A stretch of 54,296 bases of DNA from Lachnospiraceae bacterium (GTDB lineage: Bacteria; Bacillota; Clostridia; Lachnospirales; Lachnospiraceae), in contig JAEEIN010000137.1 of assembly GCA_016281385.1 (NCBI GenBank), positions 1-54,296 of the forward strand. Reading direction: 5' to 3'. Positions 45,888 to 54,296 of the stretch are shown in pieces. The notes under the pieces are model-generated. The model saw only the letters and a program-made list of their open reading frames with translations, ran no database searches and was not told the origin of the DNA. Position 1 is the first letter of the stretch, and each line of letters opens with the position of its first letter. The position numbers and the translations under genes were made by a program.

Positions 45888-47651
45888 ATGAAAAACAGAA
45901 GTAACAATAAGGATCAAAACAAAAAGAATACTGCCAAGGAAAAAGTTACTTCGATGATCTCGAACTATAAGTGGGTGGGACATTACGCCAAAAAACATTT
46001 CTGGACAATAGTTATTTATACTTTATTGGGATTGTCGGGTGTTTTGGTTTCCCTTTTATCAAGCCTTACTTCGAAGGATCTGGTTGATATCATTACCGGA
46101 AGGCAAGCGGGTACTTTGATAAAAACTTTTATCATGCTTATCGGTTATCAGCTTTTTTCAGTAGCCATCAGTAATGTTTCATCATATTTGAACACTGTCA
46201 TGACCATCAAAGTAGAAAACGGTATTAAAGCCGATATTTATGATCAGATTGTTGTTACCGATTGGGAGTCTCTTTCCAAATTTCATTCGGGAGCCATCGT
46301 CTCCAGATGGGGAGGAGATTCAAGCACCATTGCCAATGGACTATTAAATACTGTTCCGAGTATTGTAACAAATCTGGTCAGATTTTTCGCTGCATTATAT
46401 CTGATAGTCAAAGAAGATTGGACGTTTGCGTTGTTTGTATTGGCTAGTGTGCCTTTAAGCTTTATTGTGTCACGAACAAATCTTTCACGCATGAGTTCCG
46501 TTAACAAAGAGAATAATGAGCTTTCCGTTAAGATGAGCACTTTTACTCAGGATTCTTTTTCAAATATCCAGACTGTAAAAGCGCTTGATATGATAAAGCT
46601 GTATTCAAAGAGATTAAGAGAGCTGCAAAAGGAAGGAGCCTCTGTAAGGCTTAAAACCCAGAAAGTAGCCATCGTTAATTCACTTGTACTGGTTCTTGTT
46701 ACGCAATTGGTAACATATTCAACCTATGGGTGGGGAATATACAGAGTCTGGTCGGATGTGATCACTTACGGTACCATGACGATGTTTCTTACTTTATCGA
46801 ATTCGCTTACGGGCACTGCCCAGACACTGATCAATGTAGTACCGTCACTTATAAGGATCTCAAATGCCTCCGAACGCCTGAGAGAGATCGTGGATCTTCC
46901 CAAGGAAGATTATTCAATGGCGGGGGAAGTGGAAGCATTTTATAAAGAGAATGCTTCCAAGGGAATTGGATTAAAGCTGAACGATATTTCTTTTTCATAT
47001 CTGTCGGGAACGGAAGTATTTGACAAAGCTTCCATGGATGCGTCTCCACGTGAAATAGTCGGCCTGGTTGGCCCGTCCGGTGAAGGAAAAACAACAATGC
47101 TCAGGCTTCTTCTTTCGATAGTGAAGTCAAAAGAAGGGGAAGCATTCATAACTGCCGGAGATGCGAAGAAGGCTTATGGGGATGCGCTGATGCCACTGAA
47201 TGCTTCGGCCAGACAGCTTTTCGCTTATGTTCCTCAGGGTAATTCAATGTTCCCCGGAACCATTGCGGATAATATGAGAAATGTTAAAGAAGATGCTACG
47301 GATGAGGAGATAATAGATGCATTAAAGAAAGCATGTGCATGGGACTTTGTAGCCAAGCTTCCGGAGGGAATCAATAGCGAACTTAAGGAACGCGGTGGCG
47401 GATTGTCAGAAGGTCAGGCCCAGAGGCTGGCCATTGCCAGGGCATTTATAAGGCGTTCACCCATTCTTCTTCTTGATGAGGCTACTTCCGCACTGGATAT
47501 GGATACCGAGAAGAAGGTTCTGGACAATATTGTCAGCGATGAATATCCTCGAACCTGTATCGTGACAACTCACAGGCCTGAGGTCATGGATATATGTCAC
47601 AAGGTATATAAGATAGACAATAAGGACATCAGTTTAAAGAAGGCTGATTAA
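45888..47651 (+). CDS. ABC transporter, fused permease/ATPase (peptide/lipid exporter type, no N-terminal C39 peptidase)
   Basis: Walker A GPSGEGKTT, signature LSEGQAQRLAIARA, Walker B ILLLDEATSALD, TTHRPE. Confidence 0.93.
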   Translation: MKNRSNNKDQNKKNTAKEKVTSMISNYKWVGHYAKKHFWTIVIYTLLGLSGVLVSLLSSLTSKDLVDIITGRQAGTLIKTFIMLIGYQLFSVAISNVSSYLNTVMTIKVENGIKADIYDQIVVTDWESLSKFHSGAIVSRWGGDSSTIANGLLNTVPSIVTNLVRFFAALYLIVKEDWTFALFVLASVPLSFIVSRTNLSRMSSVNKENNELSVKMSTFTQDSFSNIQTVKALDMIKLYSKRLRELQKEGASVRLKTQKVAIVNSLVLVLVTQLVTYSTYGWGIYRVWSDVITYGTMTMFLTLSNSLTGTAQTLINVVPSLIRISNASERLREIVDLPKEDYSMAGEVEAFYKENASKGIGLKLNDISFSYLSGTEVFDKASMDASPREIVGLVGPSGEGKTTMLRLLLSIVKSKEGEAFITAGDAKKAYGDALMPLNASARQLFAYVPQGNSMFPGTIADNMRNVKEDATDEEIIDALKKACAWDFVAKLPEGINSELKERGGGLSEGQAQRLAIARAFIRRSPILLLDEATSALDMDTEKKVLDNIVSDEYPRTCIVTTHRPEVMDICHKVYKIDNKDISLKKAD

Positions 47652-47674
47652 GATATATTGGGGAGTTAAAAAAT

Positions 47675-48766
47675 ATGGCAGAATGCAAAAAGTGTATCGG
47701 TTTCTTTTCGGGAAATCTCACACATTCCGGAGGAACGGAGCGTGTATTGTCCACGATAGCAAACGGACTGGTTAAAAGGGGATACAGGGTATTTATAGTA
47801 AGCCTTACGGGGGAAGGAGAACCCTATTTTGAGTTTGATAATTCCATCAGGGTGTTCTGGCTTAAATCCGCAAGCCTTAAATCAAATATTCTTCGTAATC
47901 TTTCTTCCTTAAAGAAGATCTTAAAGGAAATGCAGCCGGATATATGGATCGATGTGGATTCCATTCTCATTGTTTATTCTCTTTTCATGCACAGAATGCG
48001 TCCTGAGATGAAAAGAATATCCTGGGAGCATTTCAACTACTATTCAATATTTCCCGTAAATGCCGGACTTCGTAAGATCACTCGGAAGCTTGTGTTAAGA
48101 TATACGGATGTGTTTGTTATCCTTACGGATGAGGATATGGGCTATTACAGGAAAAATGAGAAGATAAAATGTGAGATCCGCAGGATATATAATCCTTCTC
48201 CATATGAGATCGTTGAACAGGAGCCTGATTACTCCATTAAGAAAGTCATATCCGCAGGCAGGCTGATATACCTTAAGGGCCTGGATATGCTGCTTGATGC
48301 GTGGAAGATGGTCCTGGATAAATATCCGGACTGGGAGCTGGATCTGTATGGTTCGGGGGACTATGAGGATGCTCTTAAAGCCAGAGTCACGGATGAGCAG
48401 ATTGACCGTGTAGTCTTTAAAGGAAACTGTGAAAATATGAGGGAAGCCTACAGTAATGGTTCCGTCTTTGTAATGACTTCAAAGAGTGAAGGTTTCCCCA
48501 TGGTAAATCTGGAGGCCATGTCCTTTGGATTGCCCATAGTTGCCTTCGCATGTAAGAGCGGAGTTCGTGAGCAGGTATTTTCGGGATTCAATGGTGAATT
48601 GATCGAGCCCTTTGATGTGGATGAATACGCGAAGAAACTTGCGGAAGTAATGGCCGACCAGGATAAACGCCGTCAATACGGACATAACAGCATTAAGAAA
48701 GTGTCAGAGTTTTCCATAGACAATATACTTGACGACTGGGAGAACCTCTTTGAAGAACTTTGCTGA
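47675..48766 (+). CDS. GT4 family glycosyltransferase
   Basis: GNLTHSGGTERVLSTIANGLVKRGY…ISAGRLIYLKGLDMLLDAW…MTSKSEGFPMVNLEAMSFGLPIVAF. Confidence 0.92.
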   Translation: MAECKKCIGFFSGNLTHSGGTERVLSTIANGLVKRGYRVFIVSLTGEGEPYFEFDNSIRVFWLKSASLKSNILRNLSSLKKILKEMQPDIWIDVDSILIVYSLFMHRMRPEMKRISWEHFNYYSIFPVNAGLRKITRKLVLRYTDVFVILTDEDMGYYRKNEKIKCEIRRIYNPSPYEIVEQEPDYSIKKVISAGRLIYLKGLDMLLDAWKMVLDKYPDWELDLYGSGDYEDALKARVTDEQIDRVVFKGNCENMREAYSNGSVFVMTSKSEGFPMVNLEAMSFGLPIVAFACKSGVREQVFSGFNGELIEPFDVDEYAKKLAEVMADQDKRRQYGHNSIKKVSEFSIDNILDDWENLFEELC

Positions 48767-48772
48767 TATAGA

Positions 48773-48814
48773 AAGAGTGTATCAAAACGATGTTTTGATA
48801 CACTCTTGTTTTTT
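48773..48814. terminator. Strong terminator between convergent genes
   Basis: AAGAGTGTATCAAAAC-GAT-GTTTTGATACACTCTT perfect 16-bp arms, then GTTTTTT. Confidence 0.9.
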
Positions 48815-49820
48815 ACTTGTAAAACCTCTTTATTGCCCACAGAACGAACCGACATAATCCAAGTTTCAGCATGAGGATCACCAATGCAGGTCTAAGCGGC
48901 AATTGGCTTACATGGGCGTATTTAAGAATCTGTGTTTCTTTCAGTTCCTTCTTTAAATGACGAGCGGTTTTTGCGGGAGTGGAACTGCTTAAATAGGTAC
49001 CTGTTATGTCGTATATTATTCTGCTTGCATAGAAATCGTTCATCTGCGGAACGATAAGCGGATCTTTGGTCCATTTACGGCTCTCAATGTATTGGAAAAG
49101 GCGCAGTCTCTTCCTTATTCGCACTGTATCGTATTTTGATGTGATGGATCCTTCATTTAACTTGTTGTAGAAATATAAAACATCTTTACATATCACCACT
49201 GCATTTGAATTCATAACACATTCAAATACATACGCGGTGTCTTCACCAAGACGGATCCCTTCGTCGAAACAGTGATGTTCTTCAAGAAGTTCCCGCTTAA
49301 AGGCTCTGTTCCAGGAGGCAGGTAAAAAGACTGCATCTTCAATGTATAAGTCGGGATCGCTTACCAGGCGGGGGAATATTTCCTTTTCAAGCCTGGCCCT
49401 GTCATAAAAGCCGGCTTCGGCAGTGATCAGATGCACTCGCTTACGATCGCTGTGGACACGCATGGAGCCGAATATAACAAGATCCGGCTTCTCGGGAGCA
49501 GAGGTGATGCAGGAGTGTATTGTTTCAAGCCAGTTGGGAGCTACCCAGTCATCATCGTCAATATATAAGATGTAGTCGCCCCGAGCCGCCTTGATCCCTG
49601 TATTACGGGCAGAAACCAATCCACCGTTAGGCTTGTGTATTACCCTGATCCGATCATCGTGCTTGGCATATTCATCACATAGTTCCGAGGAACCGTCTGT
49701 AGAACCATCATCCACCAGAATGATCTCGGCTTCACAGCTTTTCTGGGGCAGGACGCTTCCAAGGCATCTATGCATGTATTCTTTTGCGTTGTAAATCGGT
49801 ATTATGATAGAAAAAAGCAT
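48813..49820 (-). CDS. GT2 family glycosyltransferase
   Basis: FSIIIPIYNAKEYMHRCLGSVL…ILVDDGSTDGSSELCDEYA…GGLVSARNTGIKAARGDYILYIDDDDW. Confidence 0.93.
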   Translation of the reverse strand: MLFSIIIPIYNAKEYMHRCLGSVLPQKSCEAEIILVDDGSTDGSSELCDEYAKHDDRIRVIHKPNGGLVSARNTGIKAARGDYILYIDDDDWVAPNWLETIHSCITSAPEKPDLVIFGSMRVHSDRKRVHLITAEAGFYDRARLEKEIFPRLVSDPDLYIEDAVFLPASWNRAFKRELLEEHHCFDEGIRLGEDTAYVFECVMNSNAVVICKDVLYFYNKLNEGSITSKYDTVRIRKRLRLFQYIESRKWTKDPLIVPQMNDFYASRIIYDITGTYLSSSTPAKTARHLKKELKETQILKYAHVSQLPLRPALVILMLKLGLCRFVLWAIKRFYK

Positions 49821-49891
49821 ATATGACAGCTTTCATAAAAAAATTTGACGTCATTTTATCTTGTAATGACTGAACCACATAAAAGTTAACA

Positions 49892-50842
49892 TCAAATTAA
49901 ACCGATCACAATAAGGTCATACAGCAGCTTGTAAGGCAGTTTAAGATAGGGATTATTCTTTTTGATCGCACGCATGCTGTCTGTTTTAAGCTCTGTCTTG
50001 ATGTTCTTAAATGCTTCGTTTTCTTTTTCCCCTCTGTCCATGCGACGAAGATTCCAGTAGCAATAGAGAGCGGAAAAGATATATTTGAATTCGGCCTCTT
50101 TTACAAGATGAGGACGTTCTTCTTTAATGAAATTCATGTTGTCCAGCGCGTTTTTGAACACATCCACTTTGCGCAGGGAGAAAGAAGAGGTTGTGATACT
50201 GTTGGCACGGATCCTGTATATGTATGTGGGATGCTGTGAGAACACTACCGTGTTACAGATGTTATATGCTCTCAAGACCGTATATTCATCATCGTTTACC
50301 CTTCCTGCGGGGAAACGAAGCTCTTTAAAGATCTCGCGCTTGAAGAGTCTGTTCCAGATAGCGGAGCCATTAAGAAGAACCTTCTTCATTGCTTCATCTG
50401 CAGAAACCTTTTCTACGACACCATCTTTTAAAGTGGTCTTTTCAAGTTCGTATGTTTTATCCGGCTGTTCAAAAAGCTTTACGCATCCGCCCACAACGCA
50501 ATCGGCATCATACTGCTGCTGTAGATCGAACAGGTGCTGGATGGCATCCTTTTCATAATAGTCATCACTGTCCGCAAAGATGATGAAGGGTGCATCCGCA
50601 ACATCTATTCCGTCGTTACGGGCCATGGCAACTCCGGCATTTTCTTTATGGATAACGTGTATACGCTCATCCTTTGCAGCATACTGATCACAGATTTCGC
50701 CACACTTATCCGGTGATCCGTCATCAACAAGGAATAACCTTATGTTTTCATAGGTCTGGTCAAGAATGCTTTCTATGCATTCTCCCAGATAATCTTCAAC
50801 CTTATATACAGGTACTACAACATCGATCAATGGTCTTTCCAT
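49892..50842 (-). CDS. GT2 family glycosyltransferase
   Basis: IDVVVPVYKVEDYLGECIESIL…LVDDGSPDKCGEICDQYA…AGVAMARNDGIDVADAPFIIFADSDDYY. Confidence 0.93.
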   Translation of the reverse strand: MERPLIDVVVPVYKVEDYLGECIESILDQTYENIRLFLVDDGSPDKCGEICDQYAAKDERIHVIHKENAGVAMARNDGIDVADAPFIIFADSDDYYEKDAIQHLFDLQQQYDADCVVGGCVKLFEQPDKTYELEKTTLKDGVVEKVSADEAMKKVLLNGSAIWNRLFKREIFKELRFPAGRVNDDEYTVLRAYNICNTVVFSQHPTYIYRIRANSITTSSFSLRKVDVFKNALDNMNFIKEERPHLVKEAEFKYIFSALYCYWNLRRMDRGEKENEAFKNIKTELKTDSMRAIKKNNPYLKLPYKLLYDLIVIGLI

Positions 50843-50848
50843 ATAAAA

Positions 50849-51889
50849 TTAACCCTCCGTCTTTTTGTTCATTTCCATTTTGCAGACAACAATAAACATA
50901 TTATAGGCTTTCAAAGCCAAAAGAAGCGAACCTATCTTTACTGCGAGATGCCAGTAAAGAGGGGCCTTGAAAGGTAGCAGACATCCGAAGGCAAGCTTTC
51001 GGATGGCCTTTTTGGCATCGACATCATTTGAAAAATATTCTTTTAATGCTGCTTTCGCAGCTTTATTACCGGAATCCTTGTGGCAAAGCAATTCCTGTTT
51101 GGCAACAAAGTTCGCTCCGGAAAAGTAATGCAGTGCGATCATGTCCATAAGGTCGTCGTCTGCACCTGTATCAATAAGATACTGCTTCAGATCGGCGGCT
51201 ATCGATTTCCATTTTTTGCCGTAGTTTTCTTTATACTTAAAAGTAGTGGATGAGGTGTTGACTCTGTATAAAACTACGCTGGAATCTATAAAGGAATACT
51301 TGGGATGCTTTGACAGGACCATAAGGCTGTGGGCTTTGTCCTGAGTAAAGGGATAGGGTTTCTGCCAAAGGTCATTGTCGATAAGGAAGGCCCTGCGATA
51401 TAGCTTGCCCCAGCTAAAGGACAGATGACTGTTTTGATAAAATCCCCTGAATCGGAAAAGGCGGCTCCTTGTGTTGAGCCCGTCCAGATTGTGACGTTGG
51501 ATAGATTTTACTTCTCCGTCGGAGTAACGGCGATAGTTGCCCTGCACCACATCCGATCGGTCTGCAGCGGCAGAATCGTATAATGTTTTAAGAGCCTTTG
51601 GCCCGTCCAGCAGGTCGTCGGAATCAAGAAACATGACATATTCGCCGTTGGCTTCTTTAAGTCCGGAGTTTCTTGCAAGGCCAAGCCCCATATTTTCCTG
51701 ATGGATCACCTTGATACGGGCGTCTCTCTGCACATATTCATCGCAAAGTTTGCCGGAACCGTCGGTGGAGCCGTCGTCAACAAGAATGATCTCGAAATCA
51801 TCAAATTCCTGTGAAAGAACACTGTCCATGGTTTCGGGCAGATAATTCAATGTCTGAAACACAGGAATTATTACGCTTATCTTTTCCAT
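50849..51889 (-). CDS. GT2 family glycosyltransferase
   Basis: SVIIPVFQTLNYLPETMDSVL…LVDDGSTDGSGKLCDEY…MGLGLARNSGLKEANGEYVMFLDSDDLL. Confidence 0.93.
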   Translation of the reverse strand: MEKISVIIPVFQTLNYLPETMDSVLSQEFDDFEIILVDDGSTDGSGKLCDEYVQRDARIKVIHQENMGLGLARNSGLKEANGEYVMFLDSDDLLDGPKALKTLYDSAAADRSDVVQGNYRRYSDGEVKSIQRHNLDGLNTRSRLFRFRGFYQNSHLSFSWGKLYRRAFLIDNDLWQKPYPFTQDKAHSLMVLSKHPKYSFIDSSVVLYRVNTSSTTFKYKENYGKKWKSIAADLKQYLIDTGADDDLMDMIALHYFSGANFVAKQELLCHKDSGNKAAKAALKEYFSNDVDAKKAIRKLAFGCLLPFKAPLYWHLAVKIGSLLLALKAYNMFIVVCKMEMNKKTEG

Positions 51890-52058
51890 ATCCCCTCTCC
51901 GAAAAGCAAATTAGTACCCTTTTATAATCGCATTCTTGCCTTGATTTAGCAAGTGTTTTCTCGGGAGTTTTCCTATCACGCAACCTGCACTATTTTCATT
52001 CCGAAATCTTTATGCTAATATGTTTGTGTTATATTTCGCAGAAAGGGAATCATTGAAT

Positions 52059-52865
52059 ATGAAAAAATTTCTGATATATATAATGGCCGCTGCCATGACG
52101 GTGTCGCTATTTGGCTGCGGGGAAAAGACCGGATCCGGTGAAGAGGGTTCCGGAAAGACGTCGGAAGTGTCCGGGGCTTCAGTGACAACCGAACTGATAG
52201 CGGAAGATGTGAACGGATATGACGTTACCGTATACGACAGCGTCCTTGAGTATTATTACAATATACTTGCCGGCAATACGCCCTTTTCCTTCGATGACGA
52301 AGAATATCTTAATAACTATGACAGACTCGGCTGGCTGTATGATGCAATGAAGATTGAAGATGTTGATGAACGGATGAACACTTACGGATATAAGATCATG
52401 AACCTCACCAGAGATGAGACTCCGGAGCTTATCATAGGAACTTTTCCGGCTATGATGGAATACAGTGAAGCCAGTCCCGTTATGAATATCTATACCGTAA
52501 AAGACGGCGAGCCCTATTTTATCGCCGGCGGGGGTGGAAACGACAGGCTTTTCATTATTAATGATGATTCTATCTTTTTCACAGGATCGGATGGGGACAA
52601 TTTCTATTACTACGGTCGCTATATTTTCAGTTTTGACGGAACAGGAAAACTGTGGAGGGATTATTATTATTCCGCAGAGAGTGAAAACGGAAAGCTTGGA
52701 TATTATTACAATACTGTAGGCGGACCGGGACTGGCGTGGTCAGAGCGCATTACCCAGGCCAAATATGACGTGAACAGTCTTTCTGACAATATTCAGTCGA
52801 GACTTATTTACATAGATTTTAATCTATTTTCAACACTTTCCGGCAGGTACGAAAAGGCTGACTGA
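52059..52865 (+). CDS. Lipoprotein of unknown function
   Basis: MKKFLIYIMAAAMTVSLFGCGEKTGSGEEGSGK lipobox; ATG at 52059 preferred. Confidence 0.75.
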   Translation: MKKFLIYIMAAAMTVSLFGCGEKTGSGEEGSGKTSEVSGASVTTELIAEDVNGYDVTVYDSVLEYYYNILAGNTPFSFDDEEYLNNYDRLGWLYDAMKIEDVDERMNTYGYKIMNLTRDETPELIIGTFPAMMEYSEASPVMNIYTVKDGEPYFIAGGGGNDRLFIINDDSIFFTGSDGDNFYYYGRYIFSFDGTGKLWRDYYYSAESENGKLGYYYNTVGGPGLAWSERITQAKYDVNSLSDNIQSRLIYIDFNLFSTLSGRYEKAD

Positions 52866-52875
52866 TATGCATCCT

Positions 52876-53979
52876 TTAGCAGGTGGAACGATATAATCGT
52901 TCTACCTGTTTTATTGTATGCTCAATATCAAATTCGGCGTTTTTGACCTTGTCCACGCCCTCTTCACGTGCATAATGCTTTACGTGAAGGATCGCATCGG
53001 TCCATTTAGGTATATTTCTTTTTCCCAGGGGCAGGAAGATCACACTGTCATTTATTTTCACAAGATCCGGAAGGCTGTCGGAGGCTACTACCGGCAATCC
53101 GGATGCCTGCGCTTCGATCACGGCAAAACCCAAAGCCTCATGCTTTGACGGAAGAATAAAAGCGTCCATTGCCATGAGATAACCCGGCACGTCTTCCGTA
53201 ATACCCGTAAAAACAACACGCTCAGACAGACCTTTTTTGCTGACCATATCCTCAAGGGCACTGCGATCGGGACCGTCACCGACAAGGATCAGTCTGGAGT
53301 CGGGCCTTACTTTCAGAAGCTCTTCAAAAACGGACAGTGTGAAAAACTGGTTTTTGTTCTCACACAGCCGTCCCACATTTCCCAAAACAAACTCCGTATC
53401 GGAAATATTTAAAGATTCGCGTATTGCGTTGCGACGTTTTTGATCAAACAGGAAACGGTCAGTCTCAATACCGTTGGTGATTATATGGGTTTTTTTCTGA
53501 TACTTTCGGGTAAATTTCCAGGCAGCAGCCTCCTTTGAACAGGCGCAATACACATCAACATACTTACGCATGCTGAGCGAAGCGATACTGCGATATAAAT
53601 GAATGGCCGGATTGTATCTGGTACCGGTCAAATGAGAATGAACGATGATCTTTGCAGACTTCTGACACTTTGTAGCTGCAGCTATGGTTGCGAGCTGCTG
53701 GATCGTAGAACCGTTTATATGAATAACATCGTAAGGATTTTCCTTAAAAAAAGCATACAGGGGCCTGTACCAGCCATTGATGTCCGATGCTTTTAATTCG
53801 AATGTAAATAAATTGCCTCCGCGGGCGTTCAATGCATTTTTAAGATCCCCGTTTATGTAAGTCAATGGCGTCAGGCAATCAATGCTGATGCTGCTGTCGA
53901 GGTTCTTAATGATCTGTGTAACAAACGTCTGTATACCGTCAGCCCTTATTGGACCGGCGATCACTTCCAAAACTTTCAT
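52876..53979 (-). CDS. GT4 family glycosyltransferase
   Basis: KVLEVIAGPIRADGIQTFVTQII…GNVGRLCENKNQFFTLSVFEELL…LPSKHEALGFAVIEAQASGLPVVASD. Confidence 0.92.
   Translation of the reverse strand: MKVLEVIAGPIRADGIQTFVTQIIKNLDSSISIDCLTPLTYINGDLKNALNARGGNLFTFELKASDINGWYRPLYAFFKENPYDVIHINGSTIQQLATIAAATKCQKSAKIIVHSHLTGTRYNPAIHLYRSIASLSMRKYVDVYCACSKEAAAWKFTRKYQKKTHIITNGIETDRFLFDQKRRNAIRESLNISDTEFVLGNVGRLCENKNQFFTLSVFEELLKVRPDSRLILVGDGPDRSALEDMVSKKGLSERVVFTGITEDVPGYLMAMDAFILPSKHEALGFAVIEAQASGLPVVASDSLPDLVKINDSVIFLPLGKRNIPKWTDAILHVKHYAREEGVDKVKNAEFDIEHTIKQVERLYRSTC
52880..52913. terminator. Terminator hairpin between convergent genes, overlapping the minus-strand stop region
   Basis: CAGGTGGAACGAT-ATA-ATCGTTCTACCTG (one G·T) then TTTTATTG. 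Confidence 0.75.
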
Positions 53980-54040
53980 GTTTAATTCTTCTCCCAAAAG
54001 AAACAATCCGAATATCTGCGCAACGTTTATTGTTGACGAT

Positions 54041-54296
54041 TTACTTTTTCTTCTTGGGCCATTTCCCGAATGCCCAGGGAAACCACTTCATTGAAATGTA
54101 TGCAAAAGGTGCCATGATGACCGCCATGAATACGGCACATGTGATGGGAAGAACAAAACTCATCACACCGGTTTCTGCGGACAGGCCAATCATTTTGATC
54201 CCGATATAAAAGAACTCACGCACGATACCGGAAAATGCATAATAGAACAAAGTGTGGAGCCCCAGGAAATTGAGGACCTTTCCAAATTTAGTGTTC
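54041..54296 (-). CDS. C-terminal fragment of a polytopic membrane protein, acyltransferase-3-like (runs off the window)
   Basis: Minus frame stays open to the window edge: NTKFGKVLNFLGLHTLFYYAFSGIVREFFY…WFPWAFGKWPKKKK*. Confidence 0.6.
   Translation of the reverse strand, partial: NTKFGKVLNFLGLHTLFYYAFSGIVREFFYIGIKMIGLSAETGVMSFVLPITCAVFMAVIMAPFAYISMKWFPWAFGKWPKKKK

Noticed and set aside
48813-51889. Tandem duplication of three GT2 genes as a repeat array
   Set aside because: Shared catalytic motifs only; the C-terminal halves diverge strongly, consistent with ordinary EPS glycosyltransferase diversity

Overview
Low-to-mid GC Firmicutes chromosome segment, probably Lachnospiraceae/Butyrivibrio-like judging by gene content (inference). 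It is nearly all coding and falls into blocks. (1) 0.2-14.2 kb: signalling and housekeeping genes: three hybrid histidine kinases, a FIST sensory protein, an Hpt protein, a YgjP-like metallohydrolase, a transglutaminase-like protein, an FAD oxidoreductase, YdcF, an MBL-fold hydrolase and an RsmF-like RNA methyltransferase. (2) 14.2-20.6 kb: galactan locus with secreted GH53+CBM, a LacI regulator, a DUF3863-like putative carbohydrate enzyme, a tiny zinc ribbon and cytoplasmic GH53. (3) 20.6-27.2 kb: tRNA-Gly(CCC), a small lipoprotein with two YGPPEM repeats, a radical SAM/SPASM enzyme, GH115 and GH3. (4) 27.3-28.0 kb: MgtC-like gene on the minus strand. (5) 28.2-48.8 kb: a large exopolysaccharide operon with a Gram-positive-type Pel core (SDR-PelD fusion, PelE, large membrane protein, DUF2194, PelF, PelG) and extra glycosyltransferases and a flippase. 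It also carries RiPP-like parts: PqqD, an NTP_transf_5-like nucleotidyltransferase, a leader-bearing Trp-rich 162-aa protein with its own promoter, and an ABC exporter. (6) 48.8-54.3 kb: mostly minus-strand glycosyltransferases and an acyltransferase fragment. The two strongest candidates for an undescribed system are the Pel-linked PqqD/NTase/leader-protein/ABC set and the lipoprotein/radical-SAM pair behind the tRNA. All family calls are from reading translated motifs; no database search was run.
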